Source: Deltaproteobacteria bacterium ADurb.Bin207 | GTDB lineage: Bacteria > Myxococcota_A > Polyangia > Polyangiales > Polyangiaceae | Length of the DNA: 64,000 nt | Reading direction: 5' to 3' | Assembly: GCA_002070115.1 (NCBI GenBank) | Contig: MWCO01000012.1 | Coordinates: forward strand, 47,177 to 111,176 | Shown here: one piece after another, positions 44,991 to 57,778 of the stretch | How positions within the stretch are numbered: the stretch's first letter is position 1 | Layout: the number at the start of each line of letters is the position of its first letter | Notes under the pieces: model-generated | What the model was told of the DNA's origin: nothing | The model's input: only the letters and a program-made list of their open reading frames with translations | The model's database searches: none | Program-made: the position numbers and the translations under genes

Positions 44991-46108
44991 TGGCGGCGAG
45001 ACAGCAAGCATCAGCGAAGCTCGAGGCGCTCGAAGTTCGAAACATTCGGAACATCGAAGCTCTCGGGTTGGACCCATCGCCTGGCACCAATGTGATTTGT
45101 GGTGCCAATGGGCAAGGGAAAACGAGCCTTCTCGAAGCGATTTATCTGGTGGCTACGACGCGGAGTTTTCGGACCCATCGGCTTCGAGAGACGATTCGCC
45201 ATGGTACGGATGGGGGTAGTGCGAAAGCTCGATTTGAAGACATGCTTGGGGATCGGGAGCAAGTGGTTGGTTTGACGCCAACCCAGCGTTCCGTGCGTGT
45301 GGACGGGCAACGGCCGGCGAGTTTGGCGCAATACGCCGTGAAAACTCCCGTGGTTGTGTTTCATCCGGGCGAGCTTGCATTGACAATGGGTCCAGCGTCG
45401 GGTCGTCGAACGTTATTGAATCGTATCGCGCTTTTTTTCGATCCGACTACCCATGCTGTCCAACATGCTTATGGCGAGGCGATGCGCGCGCGGCAGCGAT
45501 TGTTGCAAGTGCAAGGTCCGCAAGCGCAGGGTTTGGAAGCGTATGAGCGGTTGATGGTGGAGCATGGGATGCGCATCACACGCTTTCGACAGGATGTGGC
45601 TGAAAAACTCGCCAATGTGGCCCGAGGTGTATTGGACCAAGCAACGTTCGGTTCATTACGGCTCGATGCGCGGTATGTCCCGGGTGGTTCTCTCGATGAG
45701 CAAGAGGAATGCAAGCGTCTGGTGGCATCTCGTAGCCAAGATTGTAGAAGGTCATCCTCGACCCACGGACCTCACCGTGATGAGTTTCTTCTTGAAATCA
45801 ATGGGGCGTCCACTCGAACGGACGCCTCGCAAGGGCAACATCGTCTATTGACGTTGTGTTTGAAAATAGCGGAAATGGTATGTGTTGGGCAAGCTCGGGG
45901 GGTCAATCCGATATTGTTGCTCGACGATGTATCGAGTGAGTTGGACGCGGAGCGGACGGAAGCGTTTTTTGATTTGTTGGGTCATCGGAACGAGCAGGTG
46001 TTCTTGACGACGACCCGTGCGGAGATGCTGTCGGTATTCGAGAGAAAAATGGGAGAAACGAACGTTTTTTGGATGAAGGGGGGACAGATTGGGGGGAAGC
46101 CATGGTGA
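44990..46108 (+). CDS. recF: DNA replication and repair protein RecF
   Basis: Starting at ATG 44990 within the TGATG overlap, the 372-aa ABC-like ATPase has LEVRNIRNIEALGL, Walker A VICGANGQGKTSLLEAIYL, the ABC signature region and Walker B PILLLDDVSSELDAER, followed by VFLTTTR. RecF loads RecA at gaps with RecO and RecR. The gene is part of dnaN-recF-gyrB. Confidence 0.97.
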   Translation: MAARQQASAKLEALEVRNIRNIEALGLDPSPGTNVICGANGQGKTSLLEAIYLVATTRSFRTHRLRETIRHGTDGGSAKARFEDMLGDREQVVGLTPTQRSVRVDGQRPASLAQYAVKTPVVVFHPGELALTMGPASGRRTLLNRIALFFDPTTHAVQHAYGEAMRARQRLLQVQGPQAQGLEAYERLMVEHGMRITRFRQDVAEKLANVARGVLDQATFGSLRLDARYVPGGSLDEQEECKRLVASRSQDCRRSSSTHGPHRDEFLLEINGASTRTDASQGQHRLLTLCLKIAEMVCVGQARGVNPILLLDDVSSELDAERTEAFFDLLGHRNEQVFLTTTRAEMLSVFERKMGETNVFWMKGGQIGGKPW

Positions 46109-46221
46109 CCGTGAAACGATTCATGGGAATCGGGGGCAGCGCTTGCTCAGGTGCCATCGATGCGCTAAGAAAGCTCACTTTCTAGGCGAACCGGGCCGTA
46201 CGTTCATCCCATGGCCCATGA

Positions 46222-48735
<2,514 letters not shown>

Positions 48736-48768
48736 ATAAGCGGAAGTGCCCATTTGACTGCAGGACTC

Positions 48769-48796
48769 ATGCCGGGTCTTGATCCCGGCATTTCTC
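48769..48796 (+). terminator. putative rho-independent terminator after gyrB
   Basis: ATGCCGGG (48769-48776) and CCCGGCAT (48784-48791) make an 8-bp stem with a 7-base loop, followed by a short T-rich tail (TTCTC). It lies 33 bp past the gyrB stop and before clpB. Confidence 0.6.
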
Positions 48797-48921
48797 GACT
48801 TATCTTCTGAAAACATCGGGTGCTTCAACCAACCCGGTTTGATTTCCCGACCAGACGATTCATTTTCACGCAACCCTTCGCGGACAAAGACAGCGAGGAT
48901 GGGTGGCGTCAAGGAGCCGGT

Positions 48922-51534
48922 ATGCGTATCGATCGGATGACTACCAAGAGCCAGGAAGCCGTACGACAGGCCGTGGATGCAGCAACACGTCGTGGCAATC
49001 CGGAGGTTACGCCGGAACATCTGTTGGTAGCGATATTGAATCAGGAAAGCGGTGTGGGTGGTCCGCTGATTCAAAAAGCGGGCGGCGACCCTGCCAAAAT
49101 CGCTAAAGACCTTATGGAACACGTGGAATCGCTTCCTCGCGTCACCGGGGGCGCCGATCCACAGCTTTCTCGACGTGGCCTACACGTACTTCAAAAAGCA
49201 GAGGATCAAGCGAAGGCGCTTCGAGACGATTACATTTCGGTGGAGCATATTTTGTTGGCGGCCGTGCAGCATGACGATCGAATTCGGTCGGTGTTTCGCG
49301 GGCATGGTTTGGGGTTCGACAAATTGCTGGAGGCGTTGGCTAGCGTACGTGGTTCGCAACGAATTACGGATCGAGATCCGGAAGACAAGTTCCAGGCCCT
49401 TGATAAGTACACGAGGGATCTTACGGCGGACGCCTATCAGAACAAGCTGGATCCGGTGATTGGTCGTGACGAGGAGATACGGCGAGTCATGCAGGTATTA
49501 TCCAGGCGAACGAAGAACAATCCGGTGTTGATCGGAGAGCCTGGCGTTGGAAAAACAGCGATTGCGGAGGGGATTGCGCAACGCATCGCCCGCGGGGACG
49601 TGCCGGAATCCCTTCGAAACAAGCGACTATGTTCTTTGGATCTGGGTGCTCTCGTGGCGGGGGCGAAGTATCGAGGTGAGTTCGAAGATCGTCTCAAAGC
49701 CGTACTCAAGGAGATTGAAGCGGAGCAGGGAAAAGTCGTTCTGTTCATTGATGAGCTTCATACCTTGGTGGGCGCGGGTGCAGCCGAAGGCGCAATGGAT
49801 GCCGCGAACTTATTGAAGCCAATGCTAGCGCGAGGGCAGCTTCGCTGCATTGGAGCCACCACCCTGGATGAATACCGAAAACGCATCGAAAAAGACGCTG
49901 CCTTGGAGCGTCGGTTTCAACCGATTGTGGTGACTCAGCCGGGAGTCAACGACACGATAGGAATTCTTCGGGGTTTGAAAGAGCGATATGAGGTGCATCA
50001 CGGCATTCGCATCCAGGACGCGGCGTTGGTTGCCGCGGCCACCCTGTCGCACCGGTATATATCGGATCGGTTTTTGCCGGATAAAGCCATCGATCTGGTC
50101 GATGAAGCGGCTTCGAAGTTGAAGATGGAAATTGATTCGATGCCAGGCCCGATCGATCAGGTCGAAAGAAAGCTCATGCAGCTTCAGATCGAGCAGCAAG
50201 CTTTGAAAAAAGAGCGTGATTCCGCCTCGAAAGCGCGTTTGGAGGAAGTGCAGCAGGCGGTCTCGGACCTCATGGATGAGCGGGACGCGATGCGTGCGCA
50301 ATGGCTTCGGGAAAAGGAACTCATTGGTCAGATTCAAGATCTGCAAGCGAAGCTGGAAACCACGCGAGTCGAGATGGAACGCGTGCAACGCACGGGGGAT
50401 TTGGGAAGAGCGGCTGAGATTCAATACGGCCACATTCCCGAGATCGAGCGTCAACTAAACTCCTTACGTCAGGAGCTTGCGCGTGTTCAGGAAAAGGTGA
50501 GTTACCTCAAAGAGGAGGTCACGGACCAGGACATCGCGGCCGTTGTCTCCAAGTGGACAGGGATTCCTTTGGAGAAAATGTTGGAAAGCGAAATGCACAA
50601 GCTCTTGCGTATGGAAGAAGGGTTACGCGCCAGGGTGGTTGGACAGGAGGCCGCATTGCACGCGGTAGCCAATGCTGTACGTCGGTCCCGCGCGGGGCTC
50701 AGCGACGAAGGTCGTCCGGTCGGGTCGTTTTTATTTCTTGGGCCCACGGGAGTTGGAAAAACAGAACTGGGGCGTGCTTTGGCGGCTCTGTTGTTCGATG
50801 ACGAACGAGCGATGATTCGAATCGATATGAGCGAGTACATGGAAAAGCATTCCGTATCTCGTCTCATTGGCGCACCTCCGGGATACGTTGGGTATGACGA
50901 GGGAGGTCAGCTCACGGAACCAGTGCGTAGGCGTCCGTATAGCGTGATTCTTTTCGACGAGATCGAGAAGGCTCATCCGGATGTGTGGAACACATTGTTG
51001 CAGGTGCTCGACGATGGGAGATTGACCGATGGTCAGGGTAGAACGGTTGATTTCAAAAACACCGTGCTGATTCTCACATCGAATCTCGGAACGGAAGCAG
51101 CAATGGCCGTAGAGGAACGCGCGGATTTGGATGACGATGCTCGTCGCAGGCAAGTGCGAGACGTTGTGTTGGAGGTCGTTCGTCGCTCGTTTCGTCCTGA
51201 GTTTCTGAATCGTATCGACGAGGTGGTGGTGTTTCAGCGTCTTGGACGAAAGGAGATTTCGGCCATCGTGGACATTCAGCTCGGTCGTTTGCGGGATCGT
51301 TTGGCGAAGCGAGATCTGAAGCTCGAGGTTTCCGATGGGGCGAAAGAGCGCATGGGTGATCTTGGCTGGGACCCGCAATATGGGGCGCGTCCGCTCAAGC
51401 GTGCCATTCAAAAAAACTTGGAGGACCCCATATCGCTCCGTTTGCTCGCAGGTGATTACGTGTCGGGAGATACGGTCGTGGTAGATGCGTCGGGAGGGGA
51501 ATTGGTGCTTGATCGGACGCCGGGCAAGCCATGA
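48922..51534 (+). CDS. clpB: ATP-dependent chaperone ClpB
   Basis: ATG 48922 is preceded by AAGGAG 6 nt upstream; an in-frame start at 48820 lacks such a site. The 870-aa protein has a Clp N-domain ([20 protein letters not shown]), AAA-1 with Walker [14 protein letters not shown], a long middle-domain coiled coil (residues 400-510), and AAA-2 with [14 protein letters not shown] and EKAHPDVWN. ClpB disaggregates proteins with DnaK. No CIRCE-type operator is seen. Confidence 0.97.
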   Translation: MRIDRMTTKSQEAVRQAVDAATRRGNPEVTPEHLLVAILNQESGVGGPLIQKAGGDPAKIAKDLMEHVESLPRVTGGADPQLSRRGLHVLQKAEDQAKALRDDYISVEHILLAAVQHDDRIRSVFRGHGLGFDKLLEALASVRGSQRITDRDPEDKFQALDKYTRDLTADAYQNKLDPVIGRDEEIRRVMQVLSRRTKNNPVLIGEPGVGKTAIAEGIAQRIARGDVPESLRNKRLCSLDLGALVAGAKYRGEFEDRLKAVLKEIEAEQGKVVLFIDELHTLVGAGAAEGAMDAANLLKPMLARGQLRCIGATTLDEYRKRIEKDAALERRFQPIVVTQPGVNDTIGILRGLKERYEVHHGIRIQDAALVAAATLSHRYISDRFLPDKAIDLVDEAASKLKMEIDSMPGPIDQVERKLMQLQIEQQALKKERDSASKARLEEVQQAVSDLMDERDAMRAQWLREKELIGQIQDLQAKLETTRVEMERVQRTGDLGRAAEIQYGHIPEIERQLNSLRQELARVQEKVSYLKEEVTDQDIAAVVSKWTGIPLEKMLESEMHKLLRMEEGLRARVVGQEAALHAVANAVRRSRAGLSDEGRPVGSFLFLGPTGVGKTELGRALAALLFDDERAMIRIDMSEYMEKHSVSRLIGAPPGYVGYDEGGQLTEPVRRRPYSVILFDEIEKAHPDVWNTLLQVLDDGRLTDGQGRTVDFKNTVLILTSNLGTEAAMAVEERADLDDDARRRQVRDVVLEVVRRSFRPEFLNRIDEVVVFQRLGRKEISAIVDIQLGRLRDRLAKRDLKLEVSDGAKERMGDLGWDPQYGARPLKRAIQKNLEDPISLRLLAGDYVSGDTVVVDASGGELVLDRTPGKP

Positions 51535-51584
51535 CAGTTGAGAAATGTGGGTTTGGAATGATCGGCGGAGGTAGGGAAAAGGCG

Positions 51585-53804
51585 TTATGACGAAGGTCGC
51601 AGGTGGGAGACGACGATTCGTTTTTTGCCGAAAGCAGGAAAGGAAACGAATGCGATAGCGGGAGTTTGTCCGGCATCGACGGAAAGGATGGTACCGGTTC
51701 CATAGCGTTGATGCATGACGGTTCTGCCGGGTGCCAGACTCGATTCGTTGTCATCGAGTTCGACATAACGCTCACCGGGCGCTGTGGGCATCGTTGGTGT
51801 TGTGGAGACAGAAGGAGTGCGAACGTGAGCGAGAGCCGGTGAGCACTCCGAGACAACGGCATCAGAAGGAAGGTCGAGAAGAAACGTACTTGGTTGGTTG
51901 AAGCGATAGGAACCGAAAATCATACGGGATGCGGTGTGTGTGATGGTCAGGTGGCGCCGGGCACGCGTAAACGCCACGTAGGCAAGTCGTCGTTCTTCTT
52001 CCGGATCGCTGGCGGAAGTTGCGGAATGGTAAGGAAAAAGGCCTTCTTCGAAGCCCGTGACGATCACGTTGTCGAACTCGAGTCCTTTGGAGCCGTGAAC
52101 GGTCATCATGGATATGCGGGGAGCGTCTTGCATCTGATCGATGTCGGAGATGAGCGAAACGCGTTCGAGGTAACCGGATAGCGATGGTGTGGTTCCCGTT
52201 TGCAGAGTCTCGTCTTCGTATTCGGACAGCGAGCCAAGAAGCTCTTGCAGGTTTTCGATACGGGCGAGAGATTCGGGGGTGTCGTCGGCGAGCAAGGAGC
52301 TTTCGTAGCCGGTGACGTGAAGGACTTGTTCGGCCAAAGCGCGAGGTCCAAGGTGAGCTACATCATCGCGGAGTTTTTTCAACAGCTCACCAAAAGCTGC
52401 CACGCGTTTGCAGGCGGCCCGATTGAGTCCCGCGGCGTGCAGATCGGACGTCAGCACATCGTAGACGGATCGATCGGTGGTCGTAGCCTGCAGCACGAGG
52501 CGGTTGACGGTGGTAGCGCCGATCTGTCGAGCGGGAACGTTGATGATGCGCAGCAGGTCGACGTCGCTGGTTGGATTGACCAAAACGCGTAGGTACGCGA
52601 GGACATCTTTGACTTCCGCGCGATCGAAAAAGCGCATACCGCCGATGATTTGATAGGGGATAGCGTGGGAGCGAAGAGCTTCCTCGATCACGCGGGACTG
52701 TGCGTGAATACGATAGAACACCGCGATTTCGTTGGGTGGGGTGCCTTTCGCCATGGCATTTTGGATGGCGTTCACAACCCAGGACCCCTCGTCTTTTTCG
52801 TCGCGGGTAGCCACGACCTTGACGGGTGTTCCGGGGGGATTGGTCGTGAACAGTTCTTTGGGTTCACGTTCGCGGCTTGGTTTGATGACGGCGAGAGCCG
52901 TGCGCACGACATTTCCGGAAGAGCGATAATTCTGTTCGAGTTTGACGATTCGTGATTTTGCGAAATCGTTTTTGAAGCCTCGTATGATTCGAATATCCGC
53001 ACCGCGCCATCGGTAAATACTTTGGTCGTCGTCTCCCACGACACAGACGCTGTGGTGGTCGGTGGCCAAGGCTCTAACTAAGCGATATTGAACAGGATTT
53101 ACATCTTGGAACTCATCGACGAGCAGGTGGTCGAATCGACTTCGGAGTTCTTCGCCGACGATCGAAGAGCGGTCTTCGGCGGCGTTCATGACGTGGATGA
53201 TGAGGTCATCGAAGTCGACGGCGTTGGCGGCGAGTAGTTTTCGTTGGTATTCGGCAAAAGCGTTGGCGATCGTTTGGTCGGCGGGGGAGGCGACGGGGAT
53301 ATCGTTGAGACTGGTTCCTTGCTGTTTGTAGGAATGCAACATGGATAGGAGGAGTTTGGGAGGAAAGCGGCGATCGTCGAGATTCAGGTCGTTGACGACG
53401 CGGGTCATCACGGCGCGTTGATCGGAGTCGTCGTAGATGACGAAGTCTTTCCGAAGCCCGGCGGTATCGTGGTAGCGGCGGAGCAAGCGTGCGCAGGTAG
53501 CGTGGAACGTGCCGAGCCACAGGTCCGAGGCGAGATCGGAACCGACCAGCCGTTCGATGCGAGAGCGCATTTCTTTGGCGGCTTTGTTGGTGAAGGTGAC
53601 GGCGTAGATGCGGTAAGGGGCGACGCGATGGGCGAGCAAGTATGCGATACGGTAGGTAATGACTCGTGTTTTTCCGCTTCCGGCTCCGGCAAGGACGAGC
53701 AAGGGTCCGGACGTATGGGTCACGGCTTCGAGTTGGGGTGGGTTGAGGACCGTGGGAAGTGGGGTGGCTTCAGCAAAGGGGGAGGCGGAGCTAGACGAAA
53801 CCAT
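51585..53804 (-). CDS. UvrD/PcrA-type DNA helicase
   Basis: The ATG at 53804 opens 739 aa; the upstream in-frame extension is Pro/Ser-rich and overlaps the divergent neighbour, so it is rejected. Superfamily 1 motifs: NPPQLEAV (Q motif), LLVLAGAGSGKTRVITYRIAYLL (I), TFTNKAAKEMRSRI (Ia), VDEFQDVNPVQYRL (II), VVGDDDQSIYRWRGA (III), LEQNYRSSGNVVR (IV), MTVHGSKGLEFDNVIV (V), and AYVAFTRARRHLTIT (VI). It unwinds DNA in repair. It converges with clpB. Confidence 0.95.
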   Translation of the reverse strand: MVSSSSASPFAEATPLPTVLNPPQLEAVTHTSGPLLVLAGAGSGKTRVITYRIAYLLAHRVAPYRIYAVTFTNKAAKEMRSRIERLVGSDLASDLWLGTFHATCARLLRRYHDTAGLRKDFVIYDDSDQRAVMTRVVNDLNLDDRRFPPKLLLSMLHSYKQQGTSLNDIPVASPADQTIANAFAEYQRKLLAANAVDFDDLIIHVMNAAEDRSSIVGEELRSRFDHLLVDEFQDVNPVQYRLVRALATDHHSVCVVGDDDQSIYRWRGADIRIIRGFKNDFAKSRIVKLEQNYRSSGNVVRTALAVIKPSREREPKELFTTNPPGTPVKVVATRDEKDEGSWVVNAIQNAMAKGTPPNEIAVFYRIHAQSRVIEEALRSHAIPYQIIGGMRFFDRAEVKDVLAYLRVLVNPTSDVDLLRIINVPARQIGATTVNRLVLQATTTDRSVYDVLTSDLHAAGLNRAACKRVAAFGELLKKLRDDVAHLGPRALAEQVLHVTGYESSLLADDTPESLARIENLQELLGSLSEYEDETLQTGTTPSLSGYLERVSLISDIDQMQDAPRISMMTVHGSKGLEFDNVIVTGFEEGLFPYHSATSASDPEEERRLAYVAFTRARRHLTITHTASRMIFGSYRFNQPSTFLLDLPSDAVVSECSPALAHVRTPSVSTTPTMPTAPGERYVELDDNESSLAPGRTVMHQRYGTGTILSVDAGQTPAIAFVSFPAFGKKRIVVSHLRPSS

Positions 53805-53848
53805 GGGGCTCGCGGTAGCACGTTCGGGGATCGACGTCAGGGATTGTT

Positions 53849-54961
53849 GTGAGCAAGGATAAGCCGGTTCAAGAACAGTGGAATTACAGCCGTTACGAGC
53901 GGTTATTGTCGAAGCTGGGGGTGAGACGAACGGTGAGGGGGTGGTGTGTTCGAGCGGCGGAAAATGCGAATTTGCCTTCGCGCGCGGGTTGCTGTGACGA
54001 ATGTGGGGCGAAGGCGAAATACAGTCGAAGGGCGGCGGTGTCCTTGCGCATGGTTGGGCGACCCGTTCCGGAGCTACGAGTATCGCTGTGTCAAGAGTGC
54101 TTCGTGCGAACCTGGCATCGCACGTTATGGTCAGTGGCATCGGGGTTTTTCGCGTTGGCAGGTGGGATTGGAGGCGCTTGGGTTGTATTTGCGTTATGGC
54201 CGCATTCTGCTTGGGTTGCGATGGTGGTGGGGTCGATCGTGGGTTCCTGCCTGGGAATGCTGATGAGCTGGTGGATTCCAGGGCGTGTGGGAAATCAAGG
54301 TGGATGGAGTGGCGTGCCAGCTCGGATCGTGGAGTCTGTCGAGCAAGGGTGTACCATTCAGATAGCGTCACGGATTTTGGCGGATCGGCTGATGGGGACA
54401 GGCATCCCGGTGGTGCGCTGCGAGGTCGTGGAGCAGGATATGATGCCGGGAATCTGTGGAGGGATTGGTGCGTTGGTCATGGTCACGACGCTATTGTGGG
54501 CATGGTGGCATCCGGTGGTTCGAGTCGTGAATGTGGGGGAGCAACCCGTGGTGGTGATCGTCGATGGCAGGACTTTGGCCGTGGTGCCAGGAGTGCCGAC
54601 GGAGGTATCGGGGGCGGGTGAGAAGGTGAGGATCGCTCGAGGATGGAGGCAGCTTCGTGCGATGAAACTCGATGGTGAGGTCGTAGAGGAAGCTCGGGTT
54701 TTCGTGGGGCATGGCAAAGAGCAGATATATATGCCGAATTCCAACGGTCGTTGTTTTCGTGTGGAGCAGCGGGCGTATGGGCGAGCGAAGCGACCACGGC
54801 CGGAGGTGATCGAGTTACCTTCGGAGAAGCATTTCCATACCTTGGAAGTACCGATTGACGCATGGTTCGAGCCGAATCCTTGGTCCGGAGGAAACCGTTG
54901 GCTTTCGGGGGGAGTACGGCGTGTGGTGCGACAGCAACGTTGTCGTCCGAATCCGCCATGA
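53849..54961 (+). CDS. unknown membrane protein with N-terminal zinc ribbon
   Basis: A GTG at 53849 with an upstream AGGGA site opens 370 aa. The N-terminus has a likely zinc ribbon: CCDECGAKAKYSRR and LCQECFVRTWHR. Two adjacent membrane helices (SVASGFFALAGGIGGAWVVFALWP, WVAMVVGSIVGSCLGMLMSWWIP) and a third (PGICGGIGALVMVTTLLWAWW) follow. The rest is a beta-rich extracytoplasmic or cytoplasmic region (VVNVGEQPVVVIVDGRTLAVVPGVP) with PEGA-like features. Not recognised. It starts 44 bp from the divergent helicase start. Confidence 0.65.
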   Translation: MSKDKPVQEQWNYSRYERLLSKLGVRRTVRGWCVRAAENANLPSRAGCCDECGAKAKYSRRAAVSLRMVGRPVPELRVSLCQECFVRTWHRTLWSVASGFFALAGGIGGAWVVFALWPHSAWVAMVVGSIVGSCLGMLMSWWIPGRVGNQGGWSGVPARIVESVEQGCTIQIASRILADRLMGTGIPVVRCEVVEQDMMPGICGGIGALVMVTTLLWAWWHPVVRVVNVGEQPVVVIVDGRTLAVVPGVPTEVSGAGEKVRIARGWRQLRAMKLDGEVVEEARVFVGHGKEQIYMPNSNGRCFRVEQRAYGRAKRPRPEVIELPSEKHFHTLEVPIDAWFEPNPWSGGNRWLSGGVRRVVRQQRCRPNPP

Positions 54962-55087
54962 CACTGGGGTTTGTCGTTGATCGACAGGATGGGAGTGTCT
55001 CAACGAGCCATGACCATCGCAGGGGGGACAGGGGGTGGATGCCGAGGATCTTGCGAATAGGCAGGATGAACCGATATCGTAGGGACA

Positions 55088-56593
55088 ATGTCTCTTCGCC
55101 TAAGCGAGCCGTCCGTATCGCGACGTACCCGAAGTTTCATCAGGCGATGGAACAAGTGGGAAGCGCGAAGAGTCGTGGAGTCTCTTGTGGTGGGGCCTGG
55201 GGGTCCGGTTCTTCTGGCGCATACCGACGGCACGGAGCTTGCGTGGGTTCGGGGGAAGGGAACCTGGACGGATTTGGTGTTGCGGGGGTCGAAGCTGCTT
55301 GGGTCTCCGGCGGTGGCTCAGCTTGTGGGAGATGTCGAATCATTATCGCGCGACGTGGTGGATACCATTGAGTGGATGGTGAGTGTGGTAGCCGAGTTCG
55401 ACCAGGAGATGGAGGATCTGAGCAATCATGCTTTGGAGCGATATCGTGAGTTGACATTGCTTTATGATTTTTCTGAACGATCCAGCACGGCCTCTGCGAT
55501 CGAGGAGGTATTGGATTTGACGTTGCGCAAAGCGGTAGCGCTTGTGCATGCCTCGGGGGCCTCTGTGGTTCGTTTGCAGGGCGATGGTGCATCGACGTTG
55601 GCGTCGGTGGGAACGGTACCGGATATTCCCTTGGCGTCGATTGAGAAGGTGGTCGCGTTGGGAAGGCCATTGGTGGGGATGTTGCCGGAGACGTTGCGGG
55701 AGGTTGAGGATAGGAATTGGTCGTCGACGTTGGCGTGTTTTCCGCTTCGCACCGCGGGCAAAACCATGGGAGTGATGACGGTATTGGCGGGAGCGGGACG
55801 GGAATTGCGACCGGAGGATCAGCGGTTGCTGTCTGCGCTGGCATCTCTATCGGCGACACGTATCGAGCAAGCGGATTTGGCGGAAGCGAATGTACGAAAA
55901 AGAGAGTTGGCGGCGATAGGTCATGTCACGAGTGCGATCGTCCATGATTTCAAAAATCCGCTGACGGCGATACGTGGGTTTGCGGAAATGATCCAGATGG
56001 ATCATGTGCAGCCTTCGGAGCATGCGGCATTGGCGGAGCAGGTGATTGTCAATGCGGATCGGCTTTGGGCGATGGTGGAGGAGGTTTTACATTTCGTGCG
56101 GGGAAACCGTAACGCATTGGAATTAGTGCCGATTTCGGCTCGGGAGTTGACCGAGAGGCTCAATCGCGTTTTGCGCCATGGTCATCCGGCGAGTATTGAG
56201 CTTGTGGTGGATTTGGAGGCGTTGGGGACGGTGGTGCTCGATGTTCAGAAATTCGAGCGGGTCATTGTCAATCTTGTTCGCAACGCGAGTGAAGCCATTA
56301 TTGGCAGGGGTGTTATCGAGGTGCGGGGTAGTGCAGTCGATGGATCGTCGGAGTATTATCAAATATGGGTTCGCGACGATGGGCCTGGGATATCGCAGAA
56401 GATTCGCGATACTCTTTTCGATCCATTTGTGACGGCGAACAAATCGGGGGGAACGGGGTTGGGTTTGGCGATCGTAAAAAAGATCGTCGAGGAGCATGGG
56501 GGTGCCGTAACCGTGGATTCGGAAGCCGGTCGTGGTGCGTGTTTTCGGATTGTGTTGCCGCGACTACAAGACCATTCAAGGGGGGAGTCATGA
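55088..56593 (+). CDS. GAF-domain sensor histidine kinase
   Basis: The 501-aa protein has no membrane helix and is probably cytoplasmic. An N-terminal region (residues 1-110), a GAF-like domain (115-260, SSTASAIEEVLDLTLRKAVALV), then the phospho-acceptor box IVHDFKNPLTAIRGFAE with His286, and an ATPase domain with NLVRNASEAI, DDGPGIS and GTGLGLAIVKKIVEEHGG. HDFKNPL instead of HELRNPL is a myxobacterial-style variant. Its stop overlaps the receiver gene by 4 nt, so the two form a two-component pair. Confidence 0.92.
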   Translation: MSLRLSEPSVSRRTRSFIRRWNKWEARRVVESLVVGPGGPVLLAHTDGTELAWVRGKGTWTDLVLRGSKLLGSPAVAQLVGDVESLSRDVVDTIEWMVSVVAEFDQEMEDLSNHALERYRELTLLYDFSERSSTASAIEEVLDLTLRKAVALVHASGASVVRLQGDGASTLASVGTVPDIPLASIEKVVALGRPLVGMLPETLREVEDRNWSSTLACFPLRTAGKTMGVMTVLAGAGRELRPEDQRLLSALASLSATRIEQADLAEANVRKRELAAIGHVTSAIVHDFKNPLTAIRGFAEMIQMDHVQPSEHAALAEQVIVNADRLWAMVEEVLHFVRGNRNALELVPISARELTERLNRVLRHGHPASIELVVDLEALGTVVLDVQKFERVIVNLVRNASEAIIGRGVIEVRGSAVDGSSEYYQIWVRDDGPGISQKIRDTLFDPFVTANKSGGTGLGLAIVKKIVEEHGGAVTVDSEAGRGACFRIVLPRLQDHSRGES

Positions 56594-56979
56594 GCAAATC
56601 GATCCTTATCGTGGACGAAGAGCGCCACATACGAACGCTACTCGAGCACACACTCAGCTTATTCGAAGAGGAGGATGTGACGATTAGGCTTGCGGCAAGT
56701 GGGCAAGAGGCTTTGGAGGAATGTCGCCGATCTCCACCCGATCTCGTGTTTGTCGATGCTCGACTTTCGGATGTTCATGGGAAGCGGTTTTTCGATTCTC
56801 TACGCTTGGATCCTGGTGCGCGGCATACCCAGATCATCCTCATGGTCGACAAGGGGTGGGAGGTCGATGTACACCATGAAGCTGGCGGATCGATTACTCA
56901 CGTCATCGTCAAACCTTTCGACCCGGAAGCGTTGCGTTTGCTTACTGGCAGGTTACTCGGCATCGATGTCGAGCCTTGA
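56590..56979 (+). CDS. single-domain response regulator
   Basis: ATG 56590 overlaps the kinase stop (ATGA). The 129-aa receiver has ILIVDEERHIRTLL (acidic pocket), LVFVDARLSDVHG with Asp56 as phospho-acceptor, and ITHVIVKPFDPEALRLL with the conserved Lys. There is no DNA-binding output domain, so it probably acts through protein contacts. The usual Thr in the switch position appears replaced (LMVDKGWE), so it may be a signalling variant. Confidence 0.88.
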   Translation: MSKSILIVDEERHIRTLLEHTLSLFEEEDVTIRLAASGQEALEECRRSPPDLVFVDARLSDVHGKRFFDSLRLDPGARHTQIILMVDKGWEVDVHHEAGGSITHVIVKPFDPEALRLLTGRLLGIDVEP

Positions 56980-56988
56980 TCACCCATC

Positions 56989-57765
56989 ATGAAGGAATGT
57001 ACTTCGCGCACCGCGGCTGCGGTCATCATTGGCAACGAACTGCTCAATGGGAAAATCGAAGAGCGGAACGTTGTGGTCCTTGCGCGTGTTCTCCGCACGT
57101 TAGGGATAGCATTGCGTCGAATTGTCGTGGTGCCTGACGAAGTGCCAACGATTGTGCAAGAAATTCGATCGCTTTCGGCGGCATTCGATCTTGTGTTTAC
57201 CAGTGGGGGTGTGGGACCGACCCACGATGACGTGACCGTGGAGGCTGTTGCCCAAGCGTTTGATACCTGTGTTCAGGTTCATGAGCCGACGGCGGAGATG
57301 ATTCGACGTCATTTCGGGGATCGGTTGACACCCGGGCATTTGCTGATGGCGAGGGTGCCGCAGGGTTGCACGCTCGTGACCGATGAAATGGTCCAGTGGC
57401 CGACGATTGTGATGCGCAATGTGTGGGTATTACCGGGGGTACCGGAAATATTTCACAAGCGTCTCGGGATGATGAAAAGGCATTTGGCTGGGGCGGAACC
57501 TTTCGTATGTCGTGTGGTTCATACGCGGCTGGATGAAGGAAACCTTGTGCCGTTGCTCAACCAGATTGTCGAGCAGTATCCTGACGTGGATGTTGGTTCC
57601 TATCCGCAATGGAATCATCCAACGATCATGACCAAGCTCACGTTTGACGGTCTCGACGAGCAGGCTGTGGAAAGAGCTTGCGAAGCTTTTGTTCGTTTGC
57701 TGCCGGAAGGCGAACCGGTGCTTGTCGAACGAGACTGCGTTGCTCTCAGCCACGATGTCGGGTAA
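56989..57765 (+). CDS. CinA-like competence/damage-inducible protein (MoCF domain only)
   Basis: The 258-aa protein covers the molybdopterin-binding-like N-terminal domain: AAAVIIGNELLNGKIEERN, VFTSGGVGPTHDDVTVEAVAQAF, and WVLPGVPEIFHKRLG. Full CinA has an additional C-terminal nicotinamide-nucleotide amidase domain, which is absent, so this is the short form, involved in nucleotide repair or unknown roles. It sits 9 bp after the response regulator gene. Confidence 0.85.
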   Translation: MKECTSRTAAAVIIGNELLNGKIEERNVVVLARVLRTLGIALRRIVVVPDEVPTIVQEIRSLSAAFDLVFTSGGVGPTHDDVTVEAVAQAFDTCVQVHEPTAEMIRRHFGDRLTPGHLLMARVPQGCTLVTDEMVQWPTIVMRNVWVLPGVPEIFHKRLGMMKRHLAGAEPFVCRVVHTRLDEGNLVPLLNQIVEQYPDVDVGSYPQWNHPTIMTKLTFDGLDEQAVERACEAFVRLLPEGEPVLVERDCVALSHDVG

Positions 57766-57778
57766 GCGAAGCAACGCC

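Noticed and set aside
48736..48921. CIRCE or HrcA operator before clpB
   Set aside because: No TTAGCACTC-N9-GAGTGCTAA-like repeat is seen; only the gyrB terminator hairpin was found.
53805..54371. N-terminal extension of the helicase ORF (189 residues)
   Set aside because: It is Pro/Ser-rich, unrelated to UvrD, and overlaps a divergent gene; the inner ATG at 53804 is just upstream of the Q motif.
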